A stretch of 64,000 bases of DNA from Sphingobacteriia bacterium 24-36-13 (GTDB lineage Bacteria; Bacteroidota; Bacteroidia; Chitinophagales; Chitinophagaceae). This document shows, piece after piece, positions 26,996 through 35,182 of this stretch (positions are counted from its first letter, which is position 1; each line of letters opens with the position of its first letter). Under the pieces are notes generated by a model that saw nothing but the letters and a program-made list of their open reading frames with translations, was not told the origin of the DNA and did not search any database. Both the position numbers and the translations under genes were made by a program. The stretch spans positions 1 through 64,000 of the forward strand of contig NCHN01000003.1 of NCBI GenBank assembly GCA_002281875.1, in the 5' to 3' direction.

Positions 26996-27787
26996 ATGCG
27001 AAATCACGAAATAGACTACCGCATTTTTGGAGAAGAAATGCAATATGTAGAAGTAGAATTAGACTACAATGAAACAGCCATTGCCGAGCCAGGCGCATTC
27101 ATGATGATGGATGATGGAGTGATGATGGAAACCATGTTTGGTGATGGGTCACAACAAAACAACAGCATATTTGGAAAGCTCTTGAGTGCAGGAAAAAGAA
27201 TGTTGACTGGTGAAAGTTTATTCATGACTGCCTTTACCAATGTGAATCAAGGTAAACGAAGAGTAAGTTTTGCTTCACCCTATCCAGGAAAAATCATACC
27301 ACTTGATTTATCTGCATATAACAACAGAATTATTTGTCAAAAAGATAGTTTTCTATGTGCAGCAAAAGGAGTGAATGTAGGAATTGAATTTCAAAGAAAA
27401 CTTGGTACAGGATTGTTTGGAGGGGAAGGATTCATCATGCAAAAATTAGAAGGCGATGGCATGAGTTTTTTACACGCAGGTGGCCACGTATTCAAGAGAG
27501 ATTTACATCCTGGCGAAACACTAAAAATTGATACAGGTTGCATCGTAGGTTTTACCTCTGGTGTAAACTATGATATTCAATTTGTAGGTGGGATTAAAAA
27601 CACCTTATTTGGAGGGGAAGGATTATTTTTTGCCACCCTTACTGGACCTGGTTCTGTTTGGATTCAGACTTTACCAATCAGCCGCTTAGCAGGCAGAATA
27701 CTACAATATGGTGTAGGAGCCCGAAAAGAGGAAGGAAGTATACTAGGAGGATTAGGTAATATATTAGACGGAGATGGCAAATGGTAA
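26996..27787 (+). CDS. AIM24 / TIGR00266 family protein
   Basis: A 263-aa beta-rich protein with the tubby-like AIM24 fold. Glycine-rich turns such as LGTGLFGGEGFIMQKLEGDGMSFLHAGG and IKNTLFGGEGLFFATLTGPGSVWIQTLP are diagnostic. The family is conserved in bacteria and mitochondria without an agreed biochemical function. It begins 3 nt after the RND permease and is therefore part of the efflux operon. An intrinsic terminator for it sits inside the neighbouring antisense gene. Confidence 0.9.
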   Translation: MRNHEIDYRIFGEEMQYVEVELDYNETAIAEPGAFMMMDDGVMMETMFGDGSQQNNSIFGKLLSAGKRMLTGESLFMTAFTNVNQGKRRVSFASPYPGKIIPLDLSAYNNRIICQKDSFLCAAKGVNVGIEFQRKLGTGLFGGEGFIMQKLEGDGMSFLHAGGHVFKRDLHPGETLKIDTGCIVGFTSGVNYDIQFVGGIKNTLFGGEGLFFATLTGPGSVWIQTLPISRLAGRILQYGVGARKEEGSILGGLGNILDGDGKW

Positions 27788-28462
27788 TCAAGATGCTTTT
27801 AAAGCAACAATACCAGAGCGAATAGCATAAAGGATCAAGCCGGCCGAATTTTTCGAGCCGGTTTTTTCTTGTAAAGATTGGCGATAAGCTTCTATAGTTC
27901 TTAAACTCATGTTTAAATGATCTGCCATTTCTTTACTGGTATATTCTGAACAAATTAATTGCAGAATCAACTTCTCTTTTTCAGATAATTGAATGGATAC
28001 ATTTTTTTGATGTGGATGATACCTGCCATTGGCTATCAGTTCACGTAACCGATTGGTGGTTTCTTTACAATAGAAAGTATTGCCTTCGCTAACTGCATTA
28101 ATTGCATCAATTAATTCTTGTCTTTTGCAAGTCTTTATTAAATAGGCTTTAATGCCAATAGCCATTGCATCTAAGAGTAATTGATCATTTTGAACTGAAC
28201 TCAAAACAATCAATTTACTATGTGCAGAATGTTGCTTTAAAAAATTATCAAGCCAAGAAATAGAAAGCCCTGGATATTCTGAATCCATTAATACTATATC
28301 AGGTTGGAAATTAATGATAGTTTCTTCGATTGATTTTGCATTCAGTGTATGATCAATCCAATCAATTGATTGTTGGCTTTCCAGTAAATGCTTAACTCCA
28401 TCAGTAAAAATTTCCTGATCATCTAGAATTAGTACTCGTATAGGTAAATCCAATACACGCAT
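27788..28462 (-). CDS. Response regulator, NarL/FixJ (LuxR-HTH) type
   Basis: A 224-aa regulator. Receiver domain: acidic pair Asp14-Asp15 (LILDDQEIF), phospho-acceptor Asp60 (IVLMDSEYPG), a Ser at the switch position (LSSVQ) and the conserved Lys in LIKTCK. The C-terminal LuxR HTH has LSEKEKLILQLICSEYTSKEMADHLNMSLRTIEAYRQSLQEKTGSKNSAGLILYAI. No kinase gene is adjacent. It follows the HTH gene by 1 nt and abuts the AIM24 gene end-to-end with no intergenic base. Confidence 0.92.
   Translation of the reverse strand: MRVLDLPIRVLILDDQEIFTDGVKHLLESQQSIDWIDHTLNAKSIEETIINFQPDIVLMDSEYPGLSISWLDNFLKQHSAHSKLIVLSSVQNDQLLLDAMAIGIKAYLIKTCKRQELIDAINAVSEGNTFYCKETTNRLRELIANGRYHPHQKNVSIQLSEKEKLILQLICSEYTSKEMADHLNMSLRTIEAYRQSLQEKTGSKNSAGLILYAIRSGIVALKAS
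27838..27867 (+). terminator. Intrinsic terminator of the efflux operon, inside the response regulator ORF
   Basis: CCGGCCGAA (27840-27848) pairs with TTCG and GCCGG (27852-27861) with one bulged A, followed by six T (27862-27867). It terminates the plus-strand AIM24 transcript while encoding part of the minus-strand HTH domain; the GC-rich codons stand out from the AT-rich surroundings. Confidence 0.72.
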
Positions 28463-28463
28463 A

Positions 28464-28838
28464 CTATTGGTTTTTCAAACTTTGTTCAAGTAATAGATTA
28501 TGTCTTTCAAGTAATTGCACATACTTCTTATGTAAGATCTTGTATTGAGTCAGTGCTTCCTCAAAATTTTGGGGGTCAAGTTCTTCAGGATATTTAGGAT
28601 TTGGATCCTGCGTTTCAAGAACCAACAAATCACTGAAATAATCCGTAAAATTTATATTCAAGACCTTTCCATAATCAAAGAGTATATCAAAGTCTAATTC
28701 TGGTTCTTCAATATGATTATAGTAACTAGACCTACTAACTCCTACCCTGTCAACTAATTTGGTAATGGAAATACCATTTGCTTCTACTAATTCTTTAAGC
28801 AAATGCCCTCGATGCAGTTTTTTTCTATTGTTTTTCAA
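28464..28838 (-). CDS. Helix-turn-helix DNA-binding protein
   Basis: A 124-aa protein starting at TTG. The N-terminal half carries an HTH: RGHLLKELVEANGISITKLVDRVGVSRSSYYNHIEEPELDF resembles a Cro/XRE or transposase-type HTH with recognition helix VSRSSYYNH. The C-terminal third (ALTQYKILHKKYVQLLERHNLLLEQSLKNQ) is a coiled coil, probably for dimerisation. It is cotranscribed with the response regulator (1-nt gap). Two similar palindromes lie 14-76 nt upstream and may be its operators. No specific family recognised. Confidence 0.72.
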   Translation of the reverse strand: MKNNRKKLHRGHLLKELVEANGISITKLVDRVGVSRSSYYNHIEEPELDFDILFDYGKVLNINFTDYFSDLLVLETQDPNPKYPEELDPQNFEEALTQYKILHKKYVQLLERHNLLLEQSLKNQ

Positions 28839-28851
28839 TAGCGTAAAGAAA

Positions 28852-28867
28852 TAAACAATAGTGTTTA
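28852..28867. promoter_or_regulatory. Operator-like palindrome 1 upstream of the HTH gene
   Basis: TAAACA (28852-28857) and TGTTTA (28862-28867) flank ATAG. The core ACA-ATA(G/C)-TGT recurs in the palindrome centred 43 bp further upstream, about four helical turns away. Confidence 0.45.
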
Positions 28868-28890
28868 ATTAATTGGGCATAATAAACCCA

Positions 28891-28914
28891 TAAATGGACA
28901 ATACTGTTCATTTA
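28891..28914. promoter_or_regulatory. Operator-like palindrome 2 upstream of the HTH gene
   Basis: TAAATGGACA (28891-28900) and TGTTCATTTA (28905-28914) are inverted with one mismatch around ATAC. Shares the ACA-ATAS-TGT core with the site at 28852-28867. It could serve the HTH/regulator operon or the divergent mazEF-like pair. Confidence 0.5.
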
Positions 28915-28981
28915 GATTGATTTTTCAACTCCATTTGTTGAAAATAAACAAAAAACTCAAGAAATATTAAGCAATAAATCA

Positions 28982-28989
28982 TAATTTTG
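28982..28989 (+). promoter_or_regulatory. Putative -7 box of the mazEF-like operon
   Basis: TAATTTTG, an exact TAnnTTTG, lies 29 nt before the preferred antitoxin ATG at 29019. It argues against the earlier start at 28998. Confidence 0.45.
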
Positions 28990-29018
28990 TAATTACTTTG
29001 TACATACAATTTACTTCC

Positions 29019-29264
29019 ATGGACATCAATATCATACCTATTGGCAACTCAAAAGGAATTCGATTGAGTAAAACTATTCTAGAAAAATATCAAATAACCG
29101 ACAGCATAGAAATGATACTTGAAGAAGATCAGATTATTTTAAAACCAAAAACGGTTGCAAGAAAAGGTTGGGAAAAACAATTCAAGAAAATGCATGATGC
29201 CGGCGATGATACTGAACTCATACCAGATGTATTTGAAGATGAAAATCTTGAAGAATGGAGTTAA
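29019..29264 (+). CDS. mazE: MazE/AbrB-family antitoxin
   Basis: An 81-aa protein from ATG 29019 (MDINIIPIGNSKGIRLSKTILEKYQI). This is the classic SpoVT/AbrB swapped-hairpin N-terminus (GNSKGIRLSKTIL), followed by EMILEEDQIILKPK. The acidic C-terminal tail (DAGDDTELIPDVFEDENLEEW) would wrap the toxin. The frame overlaps the toxin gene by 10 nt, the usual coupling in toxin-antitoxin operons. The pair probably represses its own promoter. Start 28998 is possible but lies closer to the -7 box. Confidence 0.88.
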   Translation: MDINIIPIGNSKGIRLSKTILEKYQITDSIEMILEEDQIILKPKTVARKGWEKQFKKMHDAGDDTELIPDVFEDENLEEWS

Positions 29265-29578
29265 ATCAATACCAAATAGTGTTGGTTAACCTTGATCCAA
29301 CTATTGGAAGTGAAATGAAAAAAACAAGACCCTGCGTTATCATTTCTCCCAACGAGATGAATAAATACCTTCAAACAATTGTTGTTGCTCCAATGACTAG
29401 CACATCAAAACCTTACCCAACAAGGGTAGAAATTAAACATCAAAAGAAAAAGGGTTGGATTGTGCTCGATCAAATTAGAACGATTGATCGAAATAGAATA
29501 ATCAAAGTAGCTGGTAACTTACTAAGTAATGAAATAGAACAAGTGAAGTCTATTATTAAAGAAACATTTGTAGACTAA
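29255..29578 (+). CDS. mazF: MazF/PemK-family endoribonuclease toxin
   Basis: A 107-aa protein with the PemK/MazF fold: QIVLVNLDPTIGSEMKKTRPCVIISPNEMN (with the catalytic Arg of TRPCVII, about residue 25), VVAPMTSTSKPYPTRVEI, and GWIVLDQIRTIDRNRIIKVAGNL. Such toxins cleave mRNA at short sequences to halt translation. It overlaps the antitoxin by 10 nt and converges with the aminotransferase gene. Both motifs look intact, so the module is probably functional. Confidence 0.92.
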   Translation: MELNQYQIVLVNLDPTIGSEMKKTRPCVIISPNEMNKYLQTIVVAPMTSTSKPYPTRVEIKHQKKKGWIVLDQIRTIDRNRIIKVAGNLLSNEIEQVKSIIKETFVD

Positions 29579-29590
29579 TATATCTTAACC

Positions 29591-30739
29591 CTACAATCGC
29601 TTCAACCCTTCTACTGCTTTTTCTAAAGTGCTTTCTTTTTTGGCAAAACAAAAACGCAATACTTTATTGTCTTGACCATTTTGATAGAATGCCGAAACTG
29701 GTATGGTTGCCACGCCAAATTCTTTGGTGAGCGTTGTGGCCAATTCTTTATCGGAAACCTGACTGAAATTAGCATAGCTATAGCACTCAAAATAACTTCC
29801 ATGAGAGGGAATACAAGTAAATGGCGTATCGCGCATCAATATTCTAAAATAGTCTCGCTTAGCTTGTATTTGTATGCCCAATTGTAGATAAGCATCTGCG
29901 TTTTGGATATATGTAGTTAAAGCAACTTGCTGTGGGGTGTTGCAACAAAAACAATTGAACTGATGCACTTTTCTAAACTCTTTCATTAAGTGTGCAGGTG
30001 CCATACAATAACCCAATTTCCAACCTGTACAATGATAGGTTTTACCAAAAGAGAAACAAACAAAACTCCTTTCGAATAATCCAGGGTATTTCAAAATACT
30101 TTGGTGTTCAATCCCGTCAAAAATTAAATGTTCGTATACTTCATCACTTAAAATTAAGATATCAGTACCTGCAACTATACCCTCTAATATTTGCATGTCG
30201 TTTGCAGACATTACCGCACCCGTTGGATTATGGGGCGAGTTAATCATGATCATTCTAGTGCGAGGAGAAATTTTGGCTTTTACTTCATCCCATGGTATAG
30301 CATAATTGGGATATTCCAATTGTATAGGAACAGCAATCGCTTTATTTAATTCAATCGTAGGGATATAACAATCATAAGCAGGCTCAAATAAAATGACTTC
30401 ATCGCCAGGTTGTAATACTGTGGTGAGTGCAGTGTAAATAGCATAAGTGCCTCCAGGTGTTACGGTAATTTCACTCGTTGAATCAACCGAAGCACTATAT
30501 AAATTAGCTGCTTTCAAAGACAATGCAGACAGCAGCGGCGGATACCCATTCATATGGGTGTATTGATTGAAACCATCTTTCATGGCTTTATCAACCAATC
30601 CAGTTAATTCGGCACTCATCATGAAATCGGGAAAACCCTGCCCTAAATTAACTGCACCATATTCATTGGCCAATTGGCTCATTACGGTAAAAATGGTAGT
30701 TCCTACGTGGGGTAGTTTAGACTGTATAGCTATAGACAC
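29591..30739 (-). CDS. Methionine-type aminotransferase (PLP, fold type I)
   Basis: A 382-aa product from GTG 30739. No ATG precedes it; a TTG at 30760 would overlap the upstream tolC. The protein aligns along its length with E. coli YbdL: SKLPHVGTTIFTVMSQLA, LGQGFPDF, SPHNPTGAV, ILSDEVYEHLIFDG, the PLP-lysine segment SFGKTYHCTGWKLGYC and the C-terminal LRFCFAKKEST. It probably converts 2-keto-4-methylthiobutyrate to methionine, or acts on kynurenine-like substrates. It follows tolC by 10 nt, an odd pairing. Confidence 0.88.
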   Translation of the reverse strand: MSIAIQSKLPHVGTTIFTVMSQLANEYGAVNLGQGFPDFMMSAELTGLVDKAMKDGFNQYTHMNGYPPLLSALSLKAANLYSASVDSTSEITVTPGGTYAIYTALTTVLQPGDEVILFEPAYDCYIPTIELNKAIAVPIQLEYPNYAIPWDEVKAKISPRTRMIMINSPHNPTGAVMSANDMQILEGIVAGTDILILSDEVYEHLIFDGIEHQSILKYPGLFERSFVCFSFGKTYHCTGWKLGYCMAPAHLMKEFRKVHQFNCFCCNTPQQVALTTYIQNADAYLQLGIQIQAKRDYFRILMRDTPFTCIPSHGSYFECYSYANFSQVSDKELATTLTKEFGVATIPVSAFYQNGQDNKVLRFCFAKKESTLEKAVEGLKRL

Positions 30740-30749
30740 TTTAAAAAAA

Positions 30750-32054
30750 TTAAGGCTCAATAATATTGGCCAAGCGCTTTAATTCAACTTCGGCAACTTT
30801 GGCTGTAAATGCCAAGTTAACCAATCTATACGATTCATTTTCAAAACTTTGCTGGGCTAGTTTTACATCAACAATAGTAGCTTGACCCAATTGAAAACGT
30901 TGCATCACTAAGTCTAATAACTGCTTACTTAATACTTGATTTTGTTGGGCAGTTTTCAATTGAGCCAAAGTATTTGCATAAGCTTGATAAGTTCTTACTG
31001 CACCTGTTTCAATATCTAATAAGAATTGATCGCGCTGCACTTTTGCATTGCGTGTATTAATTTCCGCAACCTGTTGTTGTTTTTTATTGATTAGTCCATT
31101 GTAAATAGGAATAGCTAAATTGACTCCCAAGAATGGACCATAGCTTCTATTTTCAAGAATAAATCCTGCCCCACTTTTGGTATTACTAAAATTAATTCCA
31201 GTGGTAGCACGTAAAGTAGGAACGCGGAGCGCAGCAGTTTCTCTTTCGATTAACTCATTTATTTTTATTTGCTGCTCTGCTACTGAAACTTGTGGATTCT
31301 TTAAAGCCAGTGTTTTTAATTGGCTGAAATTGATTTTTTCATCTACCACAATGGTATCATTAATAACCACTGATGAATCAGGACTCACAAAAATCAAACT
31401 CAGCAAATTGGTTTTCCCTTGGTCTATAATTAGTTGTTGTGCTTGTTTAGATTGAACCAATGCATTCAAATCAATTTGAGCTTGATACAAGTCTGCATTA
31501 TTGGCAAGGCCAACTTCTTTACGGCTATTAATAATATCGATTCTTTGTTGAGAAACTTCAATAGATTTATTAATAGTGCTGAGTAAATTTTGCTGACGAA
31601 CTACATCATAATAACTGGTGATTACCGAAGCCATGGTACTCTGAATTTGTGCATTCAGCATGTCTTGGTTCATTTTTTGTAATTCATTTAATCTTTGCTG
31701 TGCTGCCTTAACCCTAAATCCATTAAATAATAAAATACCTGCAGTAATATTGGCATTCATATTATTTGATGAAACACCACTTCTGGTTACATCTCTAGAA
31801 GGGTCTGGAAATTTTTGATTAATTGTAGTAATATTTTCTACATCGTTAACGGTAGCATTAACAGTGGGTAATCCCCCGGCAACCCCTACATAATTATTAA
31901 TAGTCGCTATTTCAACATTGTTTTTAGCCAGTTGAATATTATAGCTGTTCTTTAGAGCAATAGCCAAAGCATCAGACAAACTCAGTCTATTTTGACTGTA
32001 CCCAAACTGAGAAGAAACAGTTCCTAAAAAAACAAACAGAATTAACTTACGCAT
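30750..32054 (-). CDS. TolC family protein (stand-alone)
   Basis: A 434-aa outer-membrane efflux protein. Signal peptide (cleavage after SQFGYS, residue about 20), then LSLSDALAIALKNSYNIQLAKNNVEIA and two OEP repeats; FLGVNLAIPIYNGLINKKQQQVAEIN marks the second. No adaptor or pump gene is adjacent, so its partners are encoded elsewhere. It lies between pyrH and the aminotransferase, all on the minus strand. Confidence 0.93.
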   Translation of the reverse strand: MRKLILFVFLGTVSSQFGYSQNRLSLSDALAIALKNSYNIQLAKNNVEIATINNYVGVAGGLPTVNATVNDVENITTINQKFPDPSRDVTRSGVSSNNMNANITAGILLFNGFRVKAAQQRLNELQKMNQDMLNAQIQSTMASVITSYYDVVRQQNLLSTINKSIEVSQQRIDIINSRKEVGLANNADLYQAQIDLNALVQSKQAQQLIIDQGKTNLLSLIFVSPDSSVVINDTIVVDEKINFSQLKTLALKNPQVSVAEQQIKINELIERETAALRVPTLRATTGINFSNTKSGAGFILENRSYGPFLGVNLAIPIYNGLINKKQQQVAEINTRNAKVQRDQFLLDIETGAVRTYQAYANTLAQLKTAQQNQVLSKQLLDLVMQRFQLGQATIVDVKLAQQSFENESYRLVNLAFTAKVAEVELKRLANIIEP

Positions 32055-32111
32055 CAGTATGAAATTACCATAGGATGATTGAATAGCTTATATTATTACA
32101 CGAACGGGCAA

Positions 32112-32828
32112 CTAGCTCACCAGCGTACCTACATTGGCCCCTTCTACCACTTGAAGTAAATTTCCTTGAGTATTCATATCAAAAACAATGATGGGTAATT
32201 TATTCTCCATACACAAAGTAAATGCGGTCATATCCATCACTTTCAGATTCTGAGAAATACATTCCTGAAAGCTTAGTTTTTCAAATTTCGTAGCGGTTGG
32301 ATCTTTTTCTGGATCAGCACTGTAAATCCCATCAACCCTTGTACCTTTCAAAATAACATCTGCCTTCATTTCAATAGCTCTTAATGAACCAGCAGTGTCC
32401 GTAGTAAAATAAGGGTTACCTGTACCAGCCCCAAATATTACCACACGACCTTTTTCTAAATGACGCAATGCTTTTCTGCGGATATAAGGTTCGGCCACTT
32501 GTTCCATATTGATGGCACTTTGCAATCTTGTATACACCCCAATCTTCTCCAACATAGCCTGCATAGCCATGGCGTTAATTACCGTTGCCAACATTCCCAT
32601 ATAATCGCCGTGGGCTCTTTCAATACCGCTATCGGCCTCGTTCATTCCGCGATATATATTACCACCACCAATTACGATAGCTACTTGTACCCCCAAATCG
32701 GTTACACGCTTAATATCATGGGCATATTGCTCAATAATCTTAGGATTAAAAGGGTCTCCGTTTCTTTGGTCACCTAATAAAGCTTCACCGGATAATTTAA
32801 GTAGGATACGTTTGAATTTTGGTAGCAT
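32112..32828 (-). CDS. pyrH: UMP kinase
   Basis: A 238-aa cytoplasmic kinase of the amino-acid kinase superfamily phosphorylating UMP to UDP. Motifs: [14 protein letters not shown] at the N-terminus, [33 protein letters not shown] and [24 protein letters not shown]. Length is as expected. It follows tsf with a terminator in between and a TACTTTTG -7 box at 32863-32856; the tsf-pyrH adjacency is widely conserved. Confidence 0.97.
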   Translation of the reverse strand: MLPKFKRILLKLSGEALLGDQRNGDPFNPKIIEQYAHDIKRVTDLGVQVAIVIGGGNIYRGMNEADSGIERAHGDYMGMLATVINAMAMQAMLEKIGVYTRLQSAINMEQVAEPYIRRKALRHLEKGRVVIFGAGTGNPYFTTDTAGSLRAIEMKADVILKGTRVDGIYSADPEKDPTATKFEKLSFQECISQNLKVMDMTAFTLCMENKLPIIVFDMNTQGNLLQVVEGANVGTLVS

Positions 32829-32855
32829 GAGATTCGTTTATAATTGAGTAGGTTA

Positions 32856-32863
32856 CAAAAGTA
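32856..32863 (-). promoter_or_regulatory. -7 box of pyrH, abutting the tsf terminator
   Basis: TACTTTTG on the minus strand matches TAnnTTTG and begins one base after the terminator's T-run, 28 nt before the pyrH ATG. The expected -33 position falls in the hairpin. Confidence 0.4.
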
Positions 32864-32864
32864 C

Positions 32865-32896
32865 AAAAGCCCCTCCGATAAATAGGAGAGGCTTTT
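32865..32896 (-). terminator. Intrinsic terminator after tsf
   Basis: AAAAGCC-CTCC and GGAG-GGCTTTT (32865-32876 and 32885-32896) pair with one mismatch around an 8-nt loop. On the minus strand the hairpin ends in TTTT. It closes the rplM-rpsI-rpsB-tsf operon. Confidence 0.82.
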
Positions 32897-32920
32897 GAAA
32901 AAATATTCAATGAGTACAAA

Positions 32921-33757
32921 TTATCCTAGCGCAACACGCTTGAATTCAGTAACAGTAACGTTACCAGCACTCTTTAAGTAAGCTTCTACAGTAATGCCGC
33001 CATCTTTTACAAAAGCCTGAGCCAATAATGTGTTCTCTTTAAAGAACGCATTTAACTTGCCTTCTGCAATTTTAGCCACCATTTCTTCAGGTTTACCAGC
33101 CATCTTAGGATCAGCTTTCATTGTTTCAATAACAATTGCTCTTTCTCTTTCAATGGTTTCAGCAGGAATGCTATTTGCATCTACCGCTAGAGGATTCATA
33201 GCAGCAATTTGCATTGCTACGTCTTTACCTGCTTCAGGAGCATCAGTAGTTAAACCTACTAAAACACCCATACGGTTTGCACCGTGAATATATGATGCAA
33301 CATAAGGAGCTTCAATTCTTTCAAATTTAGCAACCCCAATTTTTTCACCAATTGCAGCTAATTTATCATTGATTAAGTCTGCTACTTTAGCACCGTTAAT
33401 CAATACTTCATTTAACTCTTCTGCACTCTTAACGTTGTTGGCAACAGCTGCATCAGCAATAGAAGTAGCAAATGCAACGAAGTCAGCGTTCTTAGAAACG
33501 AAATCGGTTTCACAGCTAATACAAACTACAAATCCAACTTTGTTATCCGCTGAAGTACGAGCAATGATCACTCCTTCTTTAGCTTCTCTATCGCTACGCT
33601 TTGCAGCCACTTTCTGACCTTGCTTACGTAACCAATCAATAGCAGCTTCAAAATCACCATTGGTTTCAGTTAAAGCTTTTCTACAATCTAACATTCCGGC
33701 ACCAGTTGCCTGACGTAATTTATTTATATCGGCAGCTGTAATAGTTGCAGTTGACAT
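32921..33757 (-). CDS. tsf: Translation elongation factor Ts
   Basis: A 278-aa guanine-nucleotide exchange factor for EF-Tu. The N-terminal UBA-like segment DINKLRQATGAGMLDCRKALTETNGDFEAAIDWLRKQG and the following KVAAKRSDREAKEGVI are diagnostic. The TDFVSKN core is also present. Located 33 nt after rpsB, the universal order. Confidence 0.98.
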   Translation of the reverse strand: MSTATITAADINKLRQATGAGMLDCRKALTETNGDFEAAIDWLRKQGQKVAAKRSDREAKEGVIIARTSADNKVGFVVCISCETDFVSKNADFVAFATSIADAAVANNVKSAEELNEVLINGAKVADLINDKLAAIGEKIGVAKFERIEAPYVASYIHGANRMGVLVGLTTDAPEAGKDVAMQIAAMNPLAVDANSIPAETIERERAIVIETMKADPKMAGKPEEMVAKIAEGKLNAFFKENTLLAQAFVKDGGITVEAYLKSAGNVTVTEFKRVALG

Positions 33758-33790
33758 AATTATTTCAATTTAAAAATTCTCAAATAAGGC

Positions 33791-34693
33791 TTATCTACCG
33801 CCACCACCTGCAGGTCTGCGATTACCGCCACCCGCTGGAGTACGACGCTTTGGTGCACCACCTGGTCCACCCGCTGGAGCACCAGCACCACGACCTCTTC
33901 CGCCACGACCAGCTTCAGATTGTGCTTCTGCTTCTAAACGACGAGCCCTTGCTTCATTTTCGTTGTTGCTATCATCAGTTTCGTCTTCATCCTTAGATGC
34001 TTGACGCTCTGCTAAACCTTCTGCAATAGCAGCAACAATGTAATTAGTTATGATTGCGATAGATTTGGTAGCATCATCATTTGCAGGGATAGCAAAGTCT
34101 ACTTTATTAGGATCAGAGTTGGTATCAACCATTCCAAAAGTAGTAATGCCCAAACGCTTAGCTTCAGCTAAAGCAATATGCTCATGACCAATATCTACAA
34201 GGAATAAAGCTGCAGGAAGACGGCCCAATTGAGCAATACCACCTAATACTTTTTCCATTTTATCCTTATCACGAGTAAGGGTCAATCTTTCTTTCTTAGT
34301 TAAGCTTTCAGCGCTACCGTCTGCCAACATTTTTTCAATGCTCTGCATTTTCTTAACACTCTTACGAACAGTGTTGAAGTTGGTAAGCATACCACCTAAC
34401 CAACGTTCTGTAGCATAAGGCATGTTTACACGCTTAGCACACTCAGTAACGATTTCTTTAGCTTGTTTCTTAGTAGCAACAAACATAATTTTCTTACCGC
34501 TCTTAGCAATTTGCTTGATAGCAGCAGCAGACTCTTGTAAGTAATCTACTGTTTTGTTAAGGTCAATAATATGAATACCTTTTTTCTCAGCGAAGATGTA
34601 AGGCAACATCTTAGGATTCCACTTCTTTTTAAGGTGACCAAAGTGAACGCCGGCCTCCAATAGTTGCTGTTGTAGTGAAGTGTTATTTTCCAT
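33791..34693 (-). CDS. rpsB: 30S ribosomal protein S2 with an RG-rich C-terminal extension
   Basis: A 300-aa protein whose first ~230 residues are canonical S2 (LLEAGVHFGHLKKKWNPKMLPYIF, WLGGMLTNFNTVRKS, FLVDIGHEHIALAEAKRLGI, GMVDTNSDPNKVDFAIPANDDA). After residue ~230 it adds an acidic stretch (DEDETDDSNNENE), an Arg/Glu helix, and about 35 residues rich in Gly, Arg, Ala and Pro (GRGGRGRGAGAP and GGGNRRPAGGGGR). S2 binds S1 and the 16S 3' region; the tail is extra compared with the usual 240-aa protein and may contact RNA. Confidence 0.97.
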   Translation of the reverse strand: MENNTSLQQQLLEAGVHFGHLKKKWNPKMLPYIFAEKKGIHIIDLNKTVDYLQESAAAIKQIAKSGKKIMFVATKKQAKEIVTECAKRVNMPYATERWLGGMLTNFNTVRKSVKKMQSIEKMLADGSAESLTKKERLTLTRDKDKMEKVLGGIAQLGRLPAALFLVDIGHEHIALAEAKRLGITTFGMVDTNSDPNKVDFAIPANDDATKSIAIITNYIVAAIAEGLAERQASKDEDETDDSNNENEARARRLEAEAQSEAGRGGRGRGAGAPAGGPGGAPKRRTPAGGGNRRPAGGGGR

Positions 34694-34750
34694 TGTGGTG
34701 AATTATATAATTTTTTAAAATTTATTTTCAGTAGATATTCAATACAACGA

Positions 34751-35140
34751 TTAACGCTTACTGAACTGGTAGCTTCTACGTGCTTTCTTATGACCAAATT
34801 TCTTACGTTCAACACTACGAGGATCACGCTTAAGTTGACCAGCAGCTTTTAATGCAGGGCGTAATTCAGGATTAACTTCAAGCAACGCACGGGCAATACC
34901 CAATTTAGCTGCTTCAGCTTGTCCTTTTAAACCACCACCAGCAGCATTGATAACGATATCAAACTTGCCTTCTAGTTCAGTTGTTTTAAGAGGAGCTTCA
35001 ACTTGGTTCTGTAAATAAACCAATGGGAAATAAGCTTTGTAATCTTTGTCGTTTACAGTTATTTTACCTTCGCCCTTGCTAATGAAGACACGTGTTACGG
35101 CTTCTTTACGGCGACCAACTGCATTTTTTTGTTTTTCCAT
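34751..35140 (-). CDS. rpsI: 30S ribosomal protein S9
   Basis: A 129-aa protein with the S9 landmarks AVGRRKEAVTRVFISKGEGKITVNDK, GGGLKGQAEAAKLGIARAL and the basic C-terminal KKFGHKKARRSYQFSKR that reaches the ribosomal P site. 42 nt downstream of rplM, as in most bacteria. Confidence 0.98.
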   Translation of the reverse strand: MEKQKNAVGRRKEAVTRVFISKGEGKITVNDKDYKAYFPLVYLQNQVEAPLKTTELEGKFDIVINAAGGGLKGQAEAAKLGIARALLEVNPELRPALKAAGQLKRDPRSVERKKFGHKKARRSYQFSKR

Positions 35141-35182
35141 TTTGATTATGCTTGGCGTCTGGCATTGCTACCAGACAATGTT

